Positions 7,441 through 21,248 of a stretch of DNA of 64,000 nt are shown piece after piece (positions within the stretch are counted from its first letter, which is position 1; every line of letters begins with the position of its first letter). A program made the position numbers and the translations under genes. A model generated the notes under the pieces. That model did not search any database and had not been told where the DNA came from. It was given only the letters and a program-made list of their open reading frames with translations. This stretch comes from Verrucomicrobiota bacterium (GTDB lineage Bacteria > Verrucomicrobiota > Verrucomicrobiia > Limisphaerales > J093), in NCBI GenBank assembly GCA_029556615.1, contig JAKQDD010000086.1:1-64000 (forward strand). Direction: 5' to 3'.

Positions 7441-8649
7441 ATGAAAACCTCACTGCATAGAACGCTCGCCATACTCGCTATCGGCTGGACCGCGGCGACG
7501 TGGGCAGCCGAACCGGCAAAGCTGCCCAAGCTGGTCGATCTGGGCGCGGACAAGTGCATTCCCTGCAAAACGATGGCCCCTATTCTGGAGGGCCTGAAGA
7601 AGGAATACGCAGGGAAGTTCGACGTGGAGTTCATCGACGTGTGGAAAAACCCCGCCCCGGGGAAGCAGTACAAGATCAAGCTGATCCCCACGCAGATCTT
7701 CTTCGACGCCTCCGGGAAAGAGGTGTTCCGGCACGAAGGCTTCTTCGGCAAGGAAGACATCCTGGCCAAGTGGAAGGAACTGGGCGTGGACGTCACGGGT
7801 GGCACGGCAACCGCCGGGATCGTGCGCGAGACGCCGGTTGCGGCCGACGCGCGTCCGCGCGAGTCGGTGTGCTTCATGTGCGATGAGAATGTGAATCCCA
7901 AGCTGCGGACGGTGGTGAAGGGCCAGAGCGAGCAACGCATCCTCTGCGGTCCGCACTGCTACTTCATTTACCTTTCCAGCATCGTGGGCGCGGACTCGAA
8001 GGCCGAAGAGGCTAAGGTGAGTGTCACGGATTGGGCCAGCGGCAGCCTGGTTCCGGCAACGACGGCCCATTACCTCTACGGAATGGACGCCAAGGGACGG
8101 CCCACGATCCAGGCCTTTGCCGACAAGGCGGCCGCCACGAAGCAACAGCAGTCCAGCCCCGGCAACCTCCTCGGCTGGGACGTGCTGCGGTCGAAGGAAA
8201 TGGCCACGCGTTGCGCGTTCTGCGACCGGGCGGTGTATCCCGAAGACGCTTGTGGCGTGAAGTTCGGGACGACGCACGGCCACGGCTGCTGCACGCATTG
8301 TTCGATGGGCGTGGCGGCGCGGCTCAAGCAGGATATTGAAGTCGAGGCGAAGGACGGGCTGACTGGCGAACTCATCCGGGTGAAGACGTTGGATGGGCAG
8401 ATTGCCTCGCTGGAACCGGCCACCGCCGTGGCGTGGTTTGGCCAGAAGAAGGGCGCAGACGGTAAGTGGGTGTCCGCCGGCTGCTTCAAGCAGGGATTCT
8501 TCGTCAACGAAGCCAATCTGCAGAAGTGGCTGGAGGCGCGTCCGGCGATGACGGGCCGGCAGATCACCATCGCCCAGGCGTTGGCGGACAAGATGAAACT
8601 CACCCCCGAACAGATCGCCAAGGCGTGCAAGCTGGGCGAGTGCCAGTGA
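7441..8649 (+). CDS. Secreted thioredoxin fused to NosL-like and Cys-rich metal-binding domains
   Basis: 402 residues. A signal peptide (1-22) is followed by a thioredoxin domain with active site DKCIPCKTM and cis-Pro IPTQIFF (about 28-120). A segment with CFMC, ILCGPHCYF and VSVTDWASG (about 140-230) resembles NosL-type metal-binding proteins. The C-terminal domain (about 255-402) is rich in cysteine: CAFC, PEDAC, GCCTHC, AGCF and a final CKLGEC. The lone upstream thioredoxin, the permease and the immediately following ccdA (six bases away) suggest that CcdA feeds electrons to this protein outside the membrane and that the Cys-rich parts bind a soft metal or As(III). The thioredoxin assignment is firm; the other domains are tentative. 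Confidence 0.75.
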   Translation: MKTSLHRTLAILAIGWTAATWAAEPAKLPKLVDLGADKCIPCKTMAPILEGLKKEYAGKFDVEFIDVWKNPAPGKQYKIKLIPTQIFFDASGKEVFRHEGFFGKEDILAKWKELGVDVTGGTATAGIVRETPVAADARPRESVCFMCDENVNPKLRTVVKGQSEQRILCGPHCYFIYLSSIVGADSKAEEAKVSVTDWASGSLVPATTAHYLYGMDAKGRPTIQAFADKAAATKQQQSSPGNLLGWDVLRSKEMATRCAFCDRAVYPEDACGVKFGTTHGHGCCTHCSMGVAARLKQDIEVEAKDGLTGELIRVKTLDGQIASLEPATAVAWFGQKKGADGKWVSAGCFKQGFFVNEANLQKWLEARPAMTGRQITIAQALADKMKLTPEQIAKACKLGECQ

Positions 8650-8655
8650 CCGGCA

Positions 8656-9354
8656 ATGGAACAACTCTTCACGAACCTCAGCCGCGCCGTTGAAGGGTCG
8701 CCGGCCATCGCGCTGGGCGCGTCCGTGGTGTGGGGCATCCTGAGCATCATCCTCAGCCCGTGTCACTTGGCGAGCATTCCGCTCATCGTTGGGTTCATCA
8801 GCGGCCAAGGGCGTGTCTCCACCGCGCGTGCATCGGGCATCGCCACGCTCTTCGCGGTGGGCATCCTGGTCACAATCGCGGCCATTGGCGCCATCACCGC
8901 GGCAGCGGGGCGGATGATGGGGGACGTAGGCCGTTGGGGGAACTACTTTGTGGCGCTCATCTTCTTTGCGGTGGGGCTGCATCTGCTCGGGGTGATTCCG
9001 ATGCCGTGGTCGGGGCCGGGCCAGGTGAACATGAAACGAAAGGGCCTGTTTGCGGCGTTTGTACTTGGGCTGGTCTTCGGCATCGCGCTTGGCCCCTGCA
9101 CGTTTGCCTACATGGCGCCGATGCTGGCGGTGACGTTCAAGCTGGCCGAGACCGCGCCGCTCTACGGTGCATCGCTGCTGTTCGCCTACGGGGTCGGGCA
9201 CTGCTCGGTGATCGTGCTGGCTGGCACGTTCACCGAAGTCGTCCAGCGGTTCCTCAACTGGAACGAGCAATCCAAAGGCGTGACTGTGGTCAAGTACGTC
9301 TGCGGCGTGCTCGTGATTCTTGGCGGAGTCTGGCTGATCTACTCAGCGCCCTGA
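8656..9354 (+). CDS. ccdA: CcdA/DsbD-type transmembrane electron carrier
   Basis: 232 residues with six predicted membrane spans. The paired cysteines typical of CcdA are in SPCHLASIPLI and GPCTFAYMAPML, one per three-helix repeat. CcdA passes electrons from cytoplasmic thioredoxin to extracytoplasmic thiol proteins. Here it starts six bases after the secreted thioredoxin/Cys-rich gene, which is its likely partner, and it closes the arsenic island. Cytochrome c maturation genes are absent, so a dedicated role in this operon is more likely than a general one. Confidence 0.88.
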   Translation: MEQLFTNLSRAVEGSPAIALGASVVWGILSIILSPCHLASIPLIVGFISGQGRVSTARASGIATLFAVGILVTIAAIGAITAAAGRMMGDVGRWGNYFVALIFFAVGLHLLGVIPMPWSGPGQVNMKRKGLFAAFVLGLVFGIALGPCTFAYMAPMLAVTFKLAETAPLYGASLLFAYGVGHCSVIVLAGTFTEVVQRFLNWNEQSKGVTVVKYVCGVLVILGGVWLIYSAP

Positions 9355-9426
9355 TCCCTCGACCCGTGAATGCCCCCGGCAACACCTGGGGCCCGCGCTC
9401 AGCCAGGACCTCGCCCAGAGGATACT

Positions 9427-9945
9427 TCATGATGCCGGTTCCGAGCCGGGCACAGGCCGCGCTGGTCGATCGGTCCGCGGTGAAGAAGGCGCCTGGAGAT
9501 CGCCGGTCGCCCACTGAACGGCGTCCAGGCAGAACGCCAGAACTCGAGGATCCCAGGACAACTCGGTGCGGTGGCCGAAGGAAGTGTTGAAGACGCGTCC
9601 CTTGCCGTGAGACTTCACCCACGCGAGGGCGAAGTCGTTGTCTTGCCGGTTGATCCACTTCACCCCCATGTTCGAGCGGGCCGAATCCAGCGAGAGCAGG
9701 ACCCGCAGGTTGGCGCGGTCGTACGGCGGACCGTACTCGTAAACCTCATCGGCGATCCGGAAGTCCTTTCCGCCGAACGCGGCGACCAGCGGATGTGACG
9801 GCTCCTGCACGGTCACACCGATCTCTTCGTTCCATGGGTGGCCGGTGAACCTGGCGCCGATCAACTGCTGGAACTCCGGCCAGTGCGGGTTCGCCGCGAT
9901 GGCGAAATGAAGCACCACGACCCCGCCGCCGTCCGCCACGTAGTC
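9427..9945 (-). pseudogene. ThuA-like domain remnant (C-terminal half)
   Basis: The minus-strand frame contains the C-terminal half of a ThuA (trehalose-utilisation, glutamine-amidotransferase-like) domain: GGGVVVLHFA, WPEFQQLIGARFTGHPW, HPLVAAFGGKDFRIADEVYEY, PVAWVK-like ALAWVKSHGKGRVFNTSFGH and a WATGDL end. The N-terminal half is absent; in the same frame it is preceded by an unrelated Gfo/Idh fragment, giving an in-frame chimera. ThuA proteins are common in Verrucomicrobiota beside Gfo/Idh oxidoreductases, so one ancestral locus may have collapsed. Function is unlikely. Confidence 0.65.
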
Positions 9946-10135
9946 CACGACATTCGAGCACGCCGGCGCCCCGCCGCGAATAACGTCGAGCCACTCCCGT
10001 TCGTGCCCCGGCGATCGGGGCAGCATCCGTGGTGCGTCCAGACCAAAGGCCTTGAACGCGAGGTTGGTCGAGTGCACCGCCCAGTTCCCGAGTTGACCGG
10101 TGGCGAAATCGCGCCACCGATGCCAGTTCGGCCTC
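9940..10135 (-). pseudogene. Gfo/Idh/MocA oxidoreductase, C-terminal fragment
   Basis: Encodes RWRDFATGQLGNWAVHS, then PRSPGHEREWLDVIRGG and PACSNV, hallmarks of the C-terminal domain of Verrucomicrobiota/Planctomycete Gfo/Idh oxidoreductases. It is in the same strand and order as the N-terminal fragment at 10489-11100, but the middle (roughly 100 residues) is replaced by a phd/vapC remnant. At the other end it runs in frame into ThuA sequence. It is read as the broken 3' part of one Gfo/Idh gene. Confidence 0.65.
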
Positions 10136-10159
10136 GGCGTAGGTGGCCCAGGAGAAGGC

Positions 10160-10201
10160 CTCGTCGGCGATCAACAATGAACTGTCAAGGACTAGCCCCA
10201 C
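10160..10201 (-). pseudogene. VapC (PIN-domain toxin) N-terminal stub
   Basis: A GTG at 10199-10201 opens a frame reading GLVLDSSLLIADE, the first strand of a PIN-domain toxin with its catalytic Asp. It overlaps the end of the upstream antitoxin gene, as vapBC pairs do. After about 14 residues the frame continues into unrelated sequence, so the toxin body is gone. This leaves the antitoxin without a partner here. Confidence 0.6.
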
Positions 10202-10458
10202 GGGTGCTTGAGCGGCTTGAGCGTCTTGCGGCCTTTGCGCACCGCCGTCGCGAGTTCCCGCCGGTCTTCAGCCGTCAGGATCGCACCAGCGAGATCGTCG
10301 GCCAGTTCATGGCTGTTGCATCCGGCGGGCGAGGCCGGAACGAGAAGGGCGTAGGGGACGCCGAGCTTGACGATCGCAAAGGTCTCCTTCCGGGCATAGA
10401 CCCGATTGACACACTCGCTGAAGCTTCTGGAAGCTTCCGTTACGCTCAGCGTCTTCAT
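10192..10458 (-). CDS. Phd/YefM-family antitoxin, apparently orphaned
   Basis: 88 residues starting MKTLSVTEASRSFSECVNRV, the N-terminal DNA-binding fold of Phd/YefM antitoxins, then FAIVKLGVPYALLVP, the conserved strand pair. The C-terminal part that would wrap the toxin ends in KPLKHPWG. The stop overlaps the GTG of a PIN-toxin stub that is cut after about 14 codons. The gene appears intact but has lost its toxin, and it sits inside a disrupted Gfo/Idh gene, so the pair probably arrived by insertion and then decayed. Confidence 0.75.
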   Translation of the reverse strand: MKTLSVTEASRSFSECVNRVYARKETFAIVKLGVPYALLVPASPAGCNSHELADDLAGAILTAEDRRELATAVRKGRKTLKPLKHPWG

Positions 10459-10488
10459 GGGGTTACTCTATTCAAGGCTGGCCGGTGG

Positions 10489-11100
10489 TCAAGGAATGCG
10501 TCTCCTGCCGGAACGTTTCAGCAGCCGCTTGACACGGCAGCCCTTGTGCACTTTGCCGAGGCTGGCGAGGACTCGATGCGGCGCAAAGTGCCGATTCCCG
10601 CGGCCATGGTGCGATTGAACCTCCGCAGTCCTATGCGTGGCGAGTTTCGTGGACGCCGCCAGTTCGCGGAGCGCTCGGGCTTCGCGGATCGTGCGGGTGA
10701 GCGGCTTCTCGCAAAAGACCGGTTTGCGGGCGCGCAACGCCCGGGCGCTGATCACCGCGTGGCTGTGATCGGGCGTCGCCACCACCACACCGTCGAGTCG
10801 ATCGGCCGTTTCGTCCAACATCCGCCGGAAGTCCCGGCAACGTTTCGCTTCGGGGAACTTCTCGCCCGCGCGGTTCAGCCGATAGGCGTGGGTGTCGCAC
10901 AAGGCGGCGAAGCGCGTCTGCATCCCCGGCAGGGCGCCGACAAACCACTCGCCCCGCCCGCCCACACCCACGAGCGCAAGGTTGAGTCGCTCGTTGGCGG
11001 CCGCGGCGGTCGCGAAGCCATGGCGTGTGCTGAGGAAGAACCCCAACACGCTCGTGGTGCCGCAGATCAGGAAATGGCGGCGGGTGCTGCGAGTCTTCAT
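10489..11100 (-). pseudogene. Gfo/Idh/MocA oxidoreductase, N-terminal fragment with Tat signal
   Basis: The start at 11100 gives a twin-arginine-like leader (TRRHFLICGTTSVLGF), then the NAD-binding motif LALVGVGGRGEW and the conserved DGVVVATPDHSHA and KPVFCEKPLTR. Similarity ends at KLATHR, about residue 165; the following residues do not fit the family, and the frame stops at 10489. Family members are about 430 residues, exported, and oxidise sugar derivatives. The matching C-terminal fragment lies at 9940-10135 on the same strand. An ATG at 11154 gives an alternative longer start. Confidence 0.7.
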
Positions 11101-11183
11101 GGTTTCTGACCGGGAGTGTGTGCTCACGAGATGCCAGTCCTCGTCGCGGGCCATTTGTTCGAAGACGTTGCCACCGGGGACCA

Positions 11184-11525
11184 GCCGCCGCCGTCGACGC
11201 GGGTCCGTGGCCGCGCTTTGCAGGTGACACGGCGATGGACTGGTCTACCTGCGCACCATGACACAACCAAAGCCCAAGGGCATCCTGGATGATGCGGACC
11301 GGCGCAGGATTGTGGCCGGCGGTCTCCGCCAAGCCCGCCCTGCCCCTTCCCAATCGGCGATCCGCCCCGAATCGGTGCGGGGATAGGCCCCTCGCCAGTT
11401 CCGGGTGCGGCGTCGTCGTGGGCGGAGCGTTTCGCGCAACGGCTGGCCGATGACCAGGAACGCGAGCGCTTGGTGGCAGCGCTCAGGGGGGATTTGTCAA
11501 CTATTCAGATGCGACCCCATTGCCT
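11184..11525 (+). repeat. Dispersed repeat family A, copy A2 (longest)
   Basis: The most complete copy of family A at about 340 bases. It includes the middle segment (CGCCCTGCCCCTTCCCAATC, GAATCGGTGCGGGGATAGG) shared with A3 but absent from A1. It ends with ATGCGACCCCATTGCCT at 11525, only 22 bases from the stop codon of the minus-strand esterase gene. Neither frame holds a continuous gene; the last third reads FAQRLADDQERERLVAAL in one frame. Confidence 0.88.
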
Positions 11526-11546
11526 GGCGCGTTGGCCTGCAGTCTC

Positions 11547-15223
<3,677 letters not shown>

Positions 15224-15462
15224 CTGGATGATGCGGACCGGCGCAGGATTGTAGCCGGAGGTCTCCGCCAAGCCCGCCCTGCCCCTTCCCAATCGGCGAT
15301 CCGCCCCGAATCGGTGCGGGGATAGGCCCCTCGCCGGTTCCGGGGGCGGTGGCGTCGCGGGCGGAGCGTTTCGCACAACGGCTGGCCGATGACCAGGAAC
15401 GCGAGCGCTTGGTGGCAGCGCTCACGGGGGATTTGTCAACTATAGATGCGCCCCCATTGCCT
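15224..15462 (+). repeat. Dispersed repeat family A, copy A3
   Basis: Matches A2 from CTGGATGATGCGGACC through the terminal box (here ATGCGCCCCCATTGCCT), without the first 80 bases of A2. The box overlaps the 3' end of lipA on the opposite strand: the lipA stop (15440-15442) and last residues EAMGAHL are encoded by repeat sequence. Spelling differences from A2 are few, so the copies are fairly recent. Confidence 0.87.
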
Positions 15463-16327
15463 CGTCCGCCGCGTGATAGGAACTTCGGACCCGGGGGGCG
15501 CTGGCCACCCGGACAAAGCCCAGGTCGCGGGCCGCGGACGCCAGGGCGGCAAACCGGTCGGGATGGACATACTCGATGGCCGGCAGGTGCGCGCGCGTGG
15601 GCTGGAGATACTGCCCGAGCGTGAGGGACTCGCACCCGACGCTTCGCAAATCGCGCAGGGCCTCGAGCACCTCCTCCTCCTGCTCGCCGAGCCCGAGCAT
15701 CAGACCCGATTTCGTGCGGAGCTCCGGGGCGCGCCGGCGGAACTCGGCGAGGACGGTCAGGGACCGGTCGTAGGTGGCCCGGGATCGGACGCGCGGGGTG
15801 AGCCGGCGCACGGTCTCGAGGTTGTGATTGAAGACCTCCGGCCGGGCGGCGGCCAAGAGGTCGAGCGCGGCGGGATTCGCGTTGAAGTCCGGCGTCAGAA
15901 CCTCGGCCACAATCCCGGGGTTCAGGGCTCGCACCGCCTCGAGGGTGCTGCAGAAATGTCGGGCTCCGCCGTCGGGGAGGTCATCGCGGGCGACGGCGGT
16001 GATGACCACGTGCCGGAGCCGCATCCGGCGGGCGGCCTCGGCCACCCGGCGGGGTTCATCCGGATCCAGGGGCAGGGGCCGGGCCGTGGCGACGGCGCAG
16101 AACGCGCAGGCGCGGGTGCAGCGGTCGCCCCCGATCATGAACGTGGCCGTGCCCTGGCTCCAGCACTCCCAATGGTTCGGGCAGCGGGCGCTCTCGCACA
16201 CGGTGTGGAGCCGGAGCTCGTCGAGCAGACGCCGGGTTGCGGCGTAGCTCTCGGCGGTCGGCAGACGGGTGCGCAACCACTCGGGCAGACGGGGTCGTGC
16301 CCCGGACTGGGCCGGAACGGGTATCAT
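15440..16327 (-). CDS. lipA: Lipoyl synthase (radical SAM)
   Basis: 295 residues. It inserts two sulfurs into octanoyl groups on lipoyl carrier proteins, in the cytoplasm. The auxiliary cluster motif C44-x4-C49-x5-C55 (CESARCPNHWEC) and the radical SAM motif C70-x3-C74-x2-C77 (CTRACAFC) are both complete. The C-terminal RSSYHA motif supplies the serine ligand of the auxiliary cluster. The last few codons (EAMGAHL and stop) come from repeat A3, replacing the usual variable tail. The start codon overlaps the stop of the upstream glycoside hydrolase gene (ATGA), implying cotranscription. No lipB is seen in the window. Confidence 0.95.
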   Translation of the reverse strand: MIPVPAQSGARPRLPEWLRTRLPTAESYAATRRLLDELRLHTVCESARCPNHWECWSQGTATFMIGGDRCTRACAFCAVATARPLPLDPDEPRRVAEAARRMRLRHVVITAVARDDLPDGGARHFCSTLEAVRALNPGIVAEVLTPDFNANPAALDLLAAARPEVFNHNLETVRRLTPRVRSRATYDRSLTVLAEFRRRAPELRTKSGLMLGLGEQEEEVLEALRDLRSVGCESLTLGQYLQPTRAHLPAIEYVHPDRFAALASAARDLGFVRVASAPRVRSSYHAADEAMGAHL

Positions 16328-17691
16328 GGGCGGCGCGGCTCGGCGAGGGTGATCCCGGTCAGGGTGAGGTAGAGCGGTTCGGGCCCGAGGTCGACACCCA
16401 GGCGCCGGCGATCGAGGGTGAGGGTCTGCGGCGGGTTGGCCCCGACCGCGGCGATCTGGAGGGCGACCTTCATGGCGCTTCCGCTCTGGTTAACCTCGTT
16501 GCGGTTGACCCGGTTGACCGCCTGGATGCTGACCTCGGACTTCGATCGGATCGGGATCTCGATGGCATGCGGCTGGCCGGTGGTCCAGAGGGCGAGCTTC
16601 AGCGGTGCCCCCCGCTTCCGGAACACCACCGCGTAATCCTCCGCCGAGCCCGTCGCCAGACGCTCGAAAACCCGGTAGCCGGCCAGCTCGGTGGTCAGGG
16701 TGCGGAGGCTTTCGTAGGCGGGCTTGGGATCGAGGTTGGGGTAGACGAGGCCGAAGTTGTGTTCCCGCTCGGCGGGGTCGGTGCCGTCGTTCTTCCAGTC
16801 GTACCAGATCGAGAGCGGGACGCCGTGGAGGAGATTGGCCAGCTGCTGCCGTGCGGCGAACGCGGCCTGGGTGTCGAGCGAGACACCGCGGTTGTGAGAG
16901 GCGTAGCCCCATTCGCCGCTGAGGATCGGCAGTTTGCGTCCCCGCGGCGCGTGCCGGTCAATCAGCGCGCGCAGTGGGCGGTATTCATCCGCGGCGGACT
17001 CGGGCGGTTTGCTGTAGTTGCGGTAGGGATGGACGCTGACCGCGTCGAGGTAGGCGAGGATGCCGGAGGCGAAGTGTTCCTCGAGGAAGGCCATGGGGAT
17101 CTCCGAGGTGGCGGGGCCGATGATCGTGGCGGCGGGATCGGCGGCACGGATCGCGCGGCAGGTGGCCAGCGCCAGGGTGTTGTACTGGCGCACGTCGGGT
17201 TTTGGCTTCCAGAACGTGATGTTCGGTTCGTTCCAAATCTCCCAAAGCACCCGGCGTCCGCGATACCGGGCGGCCGCCGCGGCCGCCCAGCGGGCAAAGG
17301 CTTCGACGCTTTCGGGATGCTGCGGGGAGGCGACGTCCCGGTGCTCCTGGCCGGTCACGGGGTTCCGGGTGGCGACCGTCTCCTCGTAGAGCCCGTTCGA
17401 GTAATCGAGGATATAGAGGGCGCGCAGCCCGCGGCGGTCGAGATTGTCGGTGAGCTCGTCGTAGGCCGACCAGTCGTAGACTCCCCGCTGCCGCTCGATG
17501 CCGCTCCAGCCCAGGTCCATCCGGACACAGCGGATCCCCGCGGCGGCGATGAGATCGAGGTCATTCGTGTGGCCCCGGGTGAAGTGGATATTGACCCCCA
17601 CTCCCTCGGGGATCACGGCGCGGGGAAGATCCGCCGCCGCCGCCACGCCCGCCGTCAGCACCATCGTCCCGAAGATCGCTCGCATGCGCAT
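16324..17691 (-). CDS. Secreted glycoside hydrolase, clan GH-A TIM barrel
   Basis: 455 residues with a signal peptide (1-20). The catalytic acid/base motif WNEPN places E155 at the end of strand 4, and SGEWGY places the nucleophile E260 at the end of strand 7, the clan GH-A arrangement. GVGVNIHFTRG and CVRMDLGWSGIE fit GH39/GH5-like enzymes acting on exopolysaccharide or plant glycans; the exact family cannot be fixed by eye. A C-terminal beta domain (about 360-455) follows. The start at 17691 is chosen over 17715 because it leaves a clean signal peptide. It is translationally coupled to lipA, an unexpected partner. Confidence 0.8.
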   Translation of the reverse strand: MRMRAIFGTMVLTAGVAAAADLPRAVIPEGVGVNIHFTRGHTNDLDLIAAAGIRCVRMDLGWSGIERQRGVYDWSAYDELTDNLDRRGLRALYILDYSNGLYEETVATRNPVTGQEHRDVASPQHPESVEAFARWAAAAAARYRGRRVLWEIWNEPNITFWKPKPDVRQYNTLALATCRAIRAADPAATIIGPATSEIPMAFLEEHFASGILAYLDAVSVHPYRNYSKPPESAADEYRPLRALIDRHAPRGRKLPILSGEWGYASHNRGVSLDTQAAFAARQQLANLLHGVPLSIWYDWKNDGTDPAEREHNFGLVYPNLDPKPAYESLRTLTTELAGYRVFERLATGSAEDYAVVFRKRGAPLKLALWTTGQPHAIEIPIRSKSEVSIQAVNRVNRNEVNQSGSAMKVALQIAAVGANPPQTLTLDRRRLGVDLGPEPLYLTLTGITLAEPRRP

Positions 17692-17772
17692 GCCTTGTTG
17701 TTGAAGTCCGCCCACGCCCTTCCTCTACAGCCCAATTGCCCGTCTCCGTCAAGCCAGCAATGCGCGCGGCTC

Positions 17773-17870
17773 CGGAGCCGACACCCGACGCGCCATTCGA
17801 GGCCAGAACCCACCCGCAACCGCTGGCGGACGTTCGCGCCGCACGCGTCAGGCGAGGATCCGGGGCCCCC
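17773..17870 (+). repeat. Dispersed repeat family C, copy C1
   Basis: About 98 bases, similar to 39508-39603, 42432-42525 and 46882-46980, all in the same orientation. Shared words are GGAGCCGACACC, GCCAGAACCC, GACGTTCG and GGCGAGGATCCGGG. It occupies the gap between the divergent glycoside hydrolase and sulfatase genes, so promoters for both must lie around it. Confidence 0.82.
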
Positions 17871-17965
17871 AGGACGGGCTGGCTTTTTCCTGTGGGTTCA
17901 GCGATGCTGGACCGCAGGATTCACCGGAGTCCGCTGCGGGATCGAGACGCTTTGTTTGAGGTCGT

Positions 17966-19282
17966 ATGAGAATGATCACTGCTGTGCTTGCCGGCTTGGC
18001 CTTGATGGGGCGCGCTGACCTTGGCGCGGTCACCGGCTCGGAGCCCCCAGCCCGCCCCAACGTCCTGCTGATCATCTCCGACGATCAAGGATGGGCCGAC
18101 TACGGGTTCATGGGGCATCCTCATATTCGGACCCCGCACCTCGACCGTCTGGCGGGCCGGTCGCTCGCCTTCGTCCGGGGCTATTCCCCGGTGCCCCTCT
18201 GCCGGCCCTCCCTGGCCAGTCTGGCCACGGGACTTCCCCCGCATCGCCACGGCGTCACCGGCAACGATCCGACCCTGCCGGACACCGGCGTCAATCCCAT
18301 GGCCGCCCGCGGTCAGGCCGCGTATGCAAGGTACTACGACACGATCGTCGATCATTTCGCCCGGCGCCCGAATTTCATCCGCGATCTTTCCGCGCGCGGC
18401 TACCGCACGTTGCAGACGGGCAAGTGGTGGGAGGGCAACCCGGTCAAGACGGCGGGCTTCACCGACGCCATGACCGCGGGCGAGCGGGCGGGCAGCCGGC
18501 ACGGCGACTCCGGACTTGAGATCGGGCGCAAGGGCATCGAGCCGATCCTCGAGTTCATCGAGGGATGCGGAGCCGCGCCGTGGATGGTCTGGTACGCCCC
18601 GATGCTTCCGCACGCGCCGCACAACCCGCCGGCCGATCTCCTCGACAAGTACAAAGCCCTCGCTCGCAGCGAGCCGATCGCCCGGTACTGGGCCTGTGTC
18701 GAGTGGTTCGATCGCACGTGCGGGGAGCTTTTCGAAAGCCTGGATCGCCGCGGGCTCACGGCACGCACCGTGGTTCTCTACACGACCGACAACGGCTGGA
18801 TCCAGTCGCCCACCGAGAAGGACCGGTTCGCAGCCCGCTCGAAGCTCACCCCGTATGAAGGGGGCATCCGGACGCCCATCCTCGTCTCCTGGCCAGGGCG
18901 CGTGAAGCCGCGCATGGACCGGGAGCACCTCGCCAGCAACCTCGACCTGTGGCCCACGCTCGCCGGTCTCCTGCGCATTTCGACTCCCCCCGGTCTGCCG
19001 GGCATCAACCTGACCGATCCGCGGGCTGTGGCCGGCCGCCGGCGGATCTTCGGCGAGCAATACGCGCACAACATCGCCGACGTCGACCACCCGACCCGCA
19101 GCCTCGAACACCGGTGGATCATCGACGGCTGGTGGAAACTGATCGTCCCCGAGGGCGACCGACGCCCGGGCAGCCGTGCGGAGCTGTACGACCTGCGTGC
19201 CGACCCGTGGGAGACACGGGATCTCGCGGATCGCCATCCCCGTCGCGTTCGGGGTTTACAGCGCCGCCTCGATCCGTGGTGA
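17966..19282 (+). CDS. Secreted sulfatase with a non-canonical active-site motif
   Basis: 438 residues with an N-terminal signal peptide. The metal-binding start NVLLIISDDQGWADYG (D39, D40) and the metal-binding TTDNGW and later TPYEGGIRTP motifs are those of type I sulfatases. The formylglycine motif, normally C/S-x-P-x-R, reads C79-R-P-S-L with Leu in place of Arg (LCRPSLASLATGLPPHRHG). This variant fits a Planctomycete/Verrucomicrobiota sulfatase subgroup as I remember it, but conversion of C79 to formylglycine is uncertain. Substrate is unknown; neighbouring glycan enzymes suggest sulfated polysaccharide. Confidence 0.85.
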   Translation: MRMITAVLAGLALMGRADLGAVTGSEPPARPNVLLIISDDQGWADYGFMGHPHIRTPHLDRLAGRSLAFVRGYSPVPLCRPSLASLATGLPPHRHGVTGNDPTLPDTGVNPMAARGQAAYARYYDTIVDHFARRPNFIRDLSARGYRTLQTGKWWEGNPVKTAGFTDAMTAGERAGSRHGDSGLEIGRKGIEPILEFIEGCGAAPWMVWYAPMLPHAPHNPPADLLDKYKALARSEPIARYWACVEWFDRTCGELFESLDRRGLTARTVVLYTTDNGWIQSPTEKDRFAARSKLTPYEGGIRTPILVSWPGRVKPRMDREHLASNLDLWPTLAGLLRISTPPGLPGINLTDPRAVAGRRRIFGEQYAHNIADVDHPTRSLEHRWIIDGWWKLIVPEGDRRPGSRAELYDLRADPWETRDLADRHPRRVRGLQRRLDPW

Positions 19283-19304
19283 AGGCGTTGCTCAGATCCA
19301 TGGG

Positions 19305-21248
<1,944 letters not shown>

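Noticed and set aside
7450-9270. 606-codon minus frame across the thioredoxin/Cys-rich and ccdA genes
   Set aside because: Shadow of the plus-strand genes, which have recognisable CxxC and CcdA motifs.
11184-11525. Repeat A as an intact insertion sequence
   Set aside because: No transposase frame and no terminal inverted repeat could be found; it is at most a non-autonomous or decayed element.
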